Assembly (NCBI GenBank): GCA_004154925.1
Contig: QJNS01000204.1
Location: 84,511-148,510 of the forward strand
DNA length: 64,000 bases
Origin: Monosporascus cannonballus
Taxonomy: Eukaryota > Ascomycota > Sordariomycetes > Xylariales
Direction of reading: 5' to 3'
Below are positions 60,756 through 64,000 of the stretch, piece after piece (the first letter of the stretch is position 1; every line of letters begins with the position of its first letter). The translations under genes and the position numbers were made by a program. The notes below the pieces were generated by a model. That model ran no database searches, had not been told where the DNA came from, and saw nothing but the letters and a program-made list of their open reading frames with translations.

Positions 60756-63448
60756 TCGAACCATGCGAATTAGCTGGCAGGCTCTCTCGCACTAGGTTTT
60801 CGCTCGCGCCGGCATCACCGAGGGGCTAAAAGTGGTGGCGTATTGCGAGGTGTAGTCTCTTTTTGGACGGCCATGTCCTACTGTGTCTCTGGTCAACTTA
60901 ACCATTTCCTGCATGTTCCTGCAGTGAAAACTGGCTAAGAGACACGAGTCAACCGACCTAGGTAAGCTACCTGCTGAAGTATACGCAACATGTTCTAACC
61001 TCAACAGCTTCCCTCAAGGGGCGTATGAATCCTCGCCAGCAGAGACACTTTTGATTGTTACCCGGCGATAGCAGCACTTCATGCTCATTACGGCAGTGAA
61101 GGTATTCGTATACGACGACGTCACGACTTGCATGCACTTTCCGGTTGTGTCGTGGCACCGCTTCAACATAGCAAATTATTTCGAGACTCGTGGTTATAAT
61201 AACGCACATTCGGTGAATAGCCCGATTGAACCCATCATCCCTTACAAATCCGTTTCACAAGGCCATCAAGGTCTCGAAAGGCGATGATAGACAGGTAAAA
61301 AATTGCGCAGCTCTTTTCTTTTCCATCTCAGCGAATTGCATAGAGTTGGTGGGGGGGGGGGGGGGCGGGGCGGTGGGCCCCCACCCCCCCCCCCCCCCGG
61401 GGCAGGGGGACACGAACGGCATCGCAGTGGCGTCCGGAACCGGCGGTAGAGGATCCCCTGTTTTCGCCGGAAATAAAGCATCAAGCAAGGGCGGCGGCGT
61501 TTGAATTAGATCCGGCATCTTGTATGATTATACCTTTGTAAACTGCTTTCGGTGCGATCTCCTTCATGCCTACCTGCATATTTCACCCAGAATGCCGTGC
61601 GCGGCATCTACCTTAAGGGGACGGGCGTTATGTACTAGGAATCCTTAAGGTTAGGTACCGCACAGAGAGCGTGCGCGTGTGGTCCCTCTCGGGCAGGACG
61701 AAGAGTCCGCGCTGCGCGCCAGCGGAATGACCTTCGACCTAATTAGGTCCCGTTTGGGCACGCACGTAGCCTTTTTCGCCATCTTAGGGACTTGTGCGTG
61801 TGTGTGTGTCATGTAATCACATCTTGAAATTTTCTGGATTTGAAGGAGCGGCATGGGGTATGTAGGCGCGTAGGTGTTATCTTCTCGACCTGTCCTCTGC
61901 GATATCCGTCTATCGCAGTATTACTACGTCCGTGAAGGTTGCTGCTCTGAGGCGGGTTCAGGTTATACTTACTAGGACCTTTCGCGTCTAAGTGCTGGGG
62001 AACCCTGCCTACCTCACCTGAGAAACTTTTTTTCTTTCTTTTGGATGAAAGGGAGGCCAGCATAGTACACTTCGAGGCGTGTATTTGCCTCATTTTCTTT
62101 ATCGAGCTACTGGTTAACTACCTAGAGAGCCGATATAACCATCGTACTACGTCCAAGGGAACTGTCCACCTCCCATCACAGCAGAACCAAGTATGCGTTA
62201 AGTCACAATTCCGCCAGCCTATCCGCAGCCAATCACCCTGCCAACCGGTCCCCAGCCCTTCACCTGGTCATCGCTGATGCCAGCATTAGCACGTACCCGT
62301 TTTCTTCGTGACGCCACGCCGTGTTTCCTTCGGCTGTGCTCGCCGATGACACCACGAAGCGAAAGTAGCACAAGGAACGCGACCCGTGCTAGGCTCTATA
62401 AATACTACGCGGCGTATTACGTACAGGGGCGCGCTGCCGAGCGCGCAGCGGCACAGTCGGACAATAGCTCCCGTCGGCCCGGCCCGTCCCTGTCAAACCC
62501 CCATACCGACGTCTGGACTTCCCGCAACGGTGGCGCAGATGGACGCCTGACTCTTCCAGGCCAACTAGGATATCCGTAACAGAAGACGTCCACGTCGGTT
62601 CACGTCCCGGGTACGGTAACATGCAGGAGTCCACGTAACGTGGTCACAGACACCCGGCCCCGGGAGGAACTACGACGGCCCATCCCTGGCCTCCGGCCCC
62701 AGGCACGGCATCGATTCGACCAGGGCGTCCTCGCCTTCGTCGCCGTGCAGGAGTCGAGCTGTGCTGCTGATGAGGGGGGAGTCTGATGCCGGGCCTGCCT
62801 GGGTGAGCAGACATGTACCACCCCCGAGTTCTGCTGCTGCCGTTACTTGGTTTGATTGAATTTAAGGACAGAATAATTTGAACGAGCACGCTGTTAAGCG
62901 ATATGTGCTGATCTTGGGCATGCGTCATTTACCCCGTGTATCTCAAAGGGGCGTGTGGGACCGCTTCGGCAGTAGTAAGAGAATAGTTAGCTGGGAATTC
63001 CAAAGGTACATAATGCTCACATCTCCCGACTTTGACTGTATCTCAGGCAGTGTGGCGGCTCGTCCGTAACAAAGATCATCGTAGCTACTGAAATGGGCTA
63101 TGACATTACCGGGTCTGCATTTGGTATCTTATTCACAGGGGATTGTTTGGCACTGCGTTGTAAGTTCTAGGAAGATGTAGGGCATTCGCATATGGCACTG
63201 CCACTATTATTTTAGGATACACCTAAAGCTTCTAGGGCCAGGATCTGCCAGGTATCTGCAGGAGTTGTTAGATGTTCCGGAACACCATGTATAATGCGAT
63301 GTTTGGCTTGGACTATAACCCGAAATAGCCTGAGACAGACTATAAACTCCCTAGATCATGTCCGATGCTATATTGGTACGTAGGATATCAATGATAGTGT
63401 CGAATTCCTATCGTCAGGGGATACTCGGCATTAGCCTATAGCCTTTCC
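60756..63448. other. Intergenic, no confident gene
   Basis: 2.7 kb with small frames only. GC-rich patches at 62280-62830 have overlapping frames on both strands but no domain, start/stop or splice logic that I can defend. Contains the G/C homopolymer block at 61348-61398. Confidence 0.5.
61348..61398. repeat. G-tract followed by C-tract (hairpin/quadruplex-capable)
   Basis: A run of G's broken only by GGC/GGT (61348-61377) is followed at once by CCCCCACC and a run of C's (61378-61398). The halves are nearly complementary. It may be a genuine structured spot or an assembly/sequencing error at a homopolymer. Confidence 0.85.
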
Positions 63449-63961
63449 CTAAGCCGCTTCGTCACGACGCTGCACGGGTGTCAGATACACATTCAAGGGA
63501 ATGCGATCCCAGAGGCTGAACGTCTTCTGTCTCTTGATCCAGTTCTTGCTGTCGTCGGCGAGCTTCATGTCGAAGTCGTAGACTACGCGGGCCAGGATCA
63601 GGCGCATCTCCGCGTAGGCCAAGCTGTTCGGAGCACGCGAAATCTGGTCAGCAAATCCGCGTCCACACGGCGCCCTGGGCGCGTTTGGGGTGGTCACCTA
63701 CTTCCTTCCGATGCAGTTTCGGGGTCCGAAGCTGAACGGCTGAAGCGCGTCCAGCCGGTCACCGGAGCCCGCCGCGCCGTCGGCGTCCCTCAGGAACCGC
63801 TCGGGCCTGAACGCCCAGGGGTCCTCCCAGTTGTCCTCGCTGTGGTTGATGGACCACTGCTGGACCTCGACGAACGTCTGTCCGTATTCCCCGCGCGTCA
63901 GACATATGTGAAAGGTGTTGGCACGAGGTGCGGAGATCTCAGGAGAAGAGGGGCGGAGTCC

Positions 63962-63963
<2 letters not shown>
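63449..63963 (-). CDS. Cytochrome P450, C-terminal part (5' end missing)
   Basis: Two exon pieces on the minus strand: 63702-63963 (open at the window edge) and 63449-63623, joined across a 78-bp intron (63624-63701, GTAGGT...AACAG) that splits the Asn codon of the heme-binding motif. The upstream part reads W-E-D-P-W-A-F-R-P-E-R-F-L (the PERF region) and P-F-S-F-G-P-R-N-C-I-G-R, the FxxGxRxCxG heme-thiolate loop with its Cys ligand. After the intron the frame continues N-L-A-Y-A-E-M-R-L-I-L-A-R and stops at 63449-63451 after R-D-E-A-A. P450s are ER-anchored monooxygenases; the substrate is unknown. Whether the first about 70 bases (63890-63963) are exon or intron is uncertain. Nothing upstream of the PERF region, including the I-helix, is in the window. 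Confidence 0.9.

Positions 63964-64000
<37 letters not shown>
63964..64000. other. Run of 37 A's at the window edge
   Basis: A pure A tract from 63964 to the last base interrupts the P450 coding region in its conserved middle part. It looks like a contig end or assembly artefact rather than genomic sequence, because the P450 frame needs to continue here. Confidence 0.8.

Noticed and set aside
62280..62930. GC-rich ORFs on both strands between SEN1 and the P450 as genes
   Set aside because: Arg/Pro/Gly-rich translations without domains; open frames are expected by chance at this GC content.

Overview
This window looks like a chromosome segment from a filamentous ascomycete (Pezizomycotina). 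The evidence is spliced genes with short GT-AG introns (50-90 bp) and clear CTAAC/CTGAC branch sites, fungal-type proteins (Sod2/Nha1 antiporter, Sen1 helicase, cytochrome P450), and a long AT-rich compartment of transposons mutated in the manner of repeat-induced point mutation (RIP). In that compartment CpG is still common while CpA/TpG is scarce, TAA/TAG stops replace Gln and Trp codons, and catalytic Asp/Cys codons have become Asn/Tyr.

Left compartment (1 to about 43.45 kb) is a nested transposon graveyard. From left to right: a minus-strand Ty3/gypsy element (1-4990, running off the window) inserted into a pogo-like transposase gene whose zinc-knuckle tail survives at 4991-5095; an unidentified decayed element (5.1-8.6 kb); a PiggyBac-like element (9.47-11.77 kb, minus); a less AT-rich, gene-free island (11.8-14.2 kb); a 1.5-kb element with 44-bp terminal inverted repeats and TA target duplication (14210-15711); a PIF/Harbinger transposase gene split by a complete chromodomain-type Ty3/gypsy element A (16501-23184, target duplication CGTAA); an old LTR relic (25.4 kb); a palindromic small-repeat cluster (27.5-28.1 kb); a 130-bp PiggyBac-derived MITE; a pogo transposase pseudogene (28.5-30.1 kb, minus); and element B (30219-43448, duplication TGTTA), which was itself invaded in its leader by element C in the opposite orientation (30648-37328, duplication TTAGG). 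A, B and C belong to one chromovirus family.

Transition (43.45-45.6 kb): normal-composition DNA with a 272-bp MITE whose ends resemble those of the 14.2-kb element.

Right compartment (45.6-64 kb), gene-bearing: a Na+/H+ antiporter of the Sod2/Nha1 type (4 exons); a decayed minus-strand gene of unknown family (about 48.0-48.9 kb); a gene-free stretch with a 15-bp minisatellite and about four diverged 170-bp tandem repeats; a single-exon HhH-GPD (endonuclease III-fold) DNA glycosylase with a long disordered N-terminus; the five-exon SEN1 RNA/DNA helicase gene (2058 aa predicted); and the 3' end of a minus-strand cytochrome P450 gene that runs into a run of 37 A's at the window edge. These are housekeeping-type neighbours that do not form an evident pathway. 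No CRISPR, phage or bacterial-type operon is present. The strongest observations are the exact, base-level reconstructions of three nested retrotransposon insertions.
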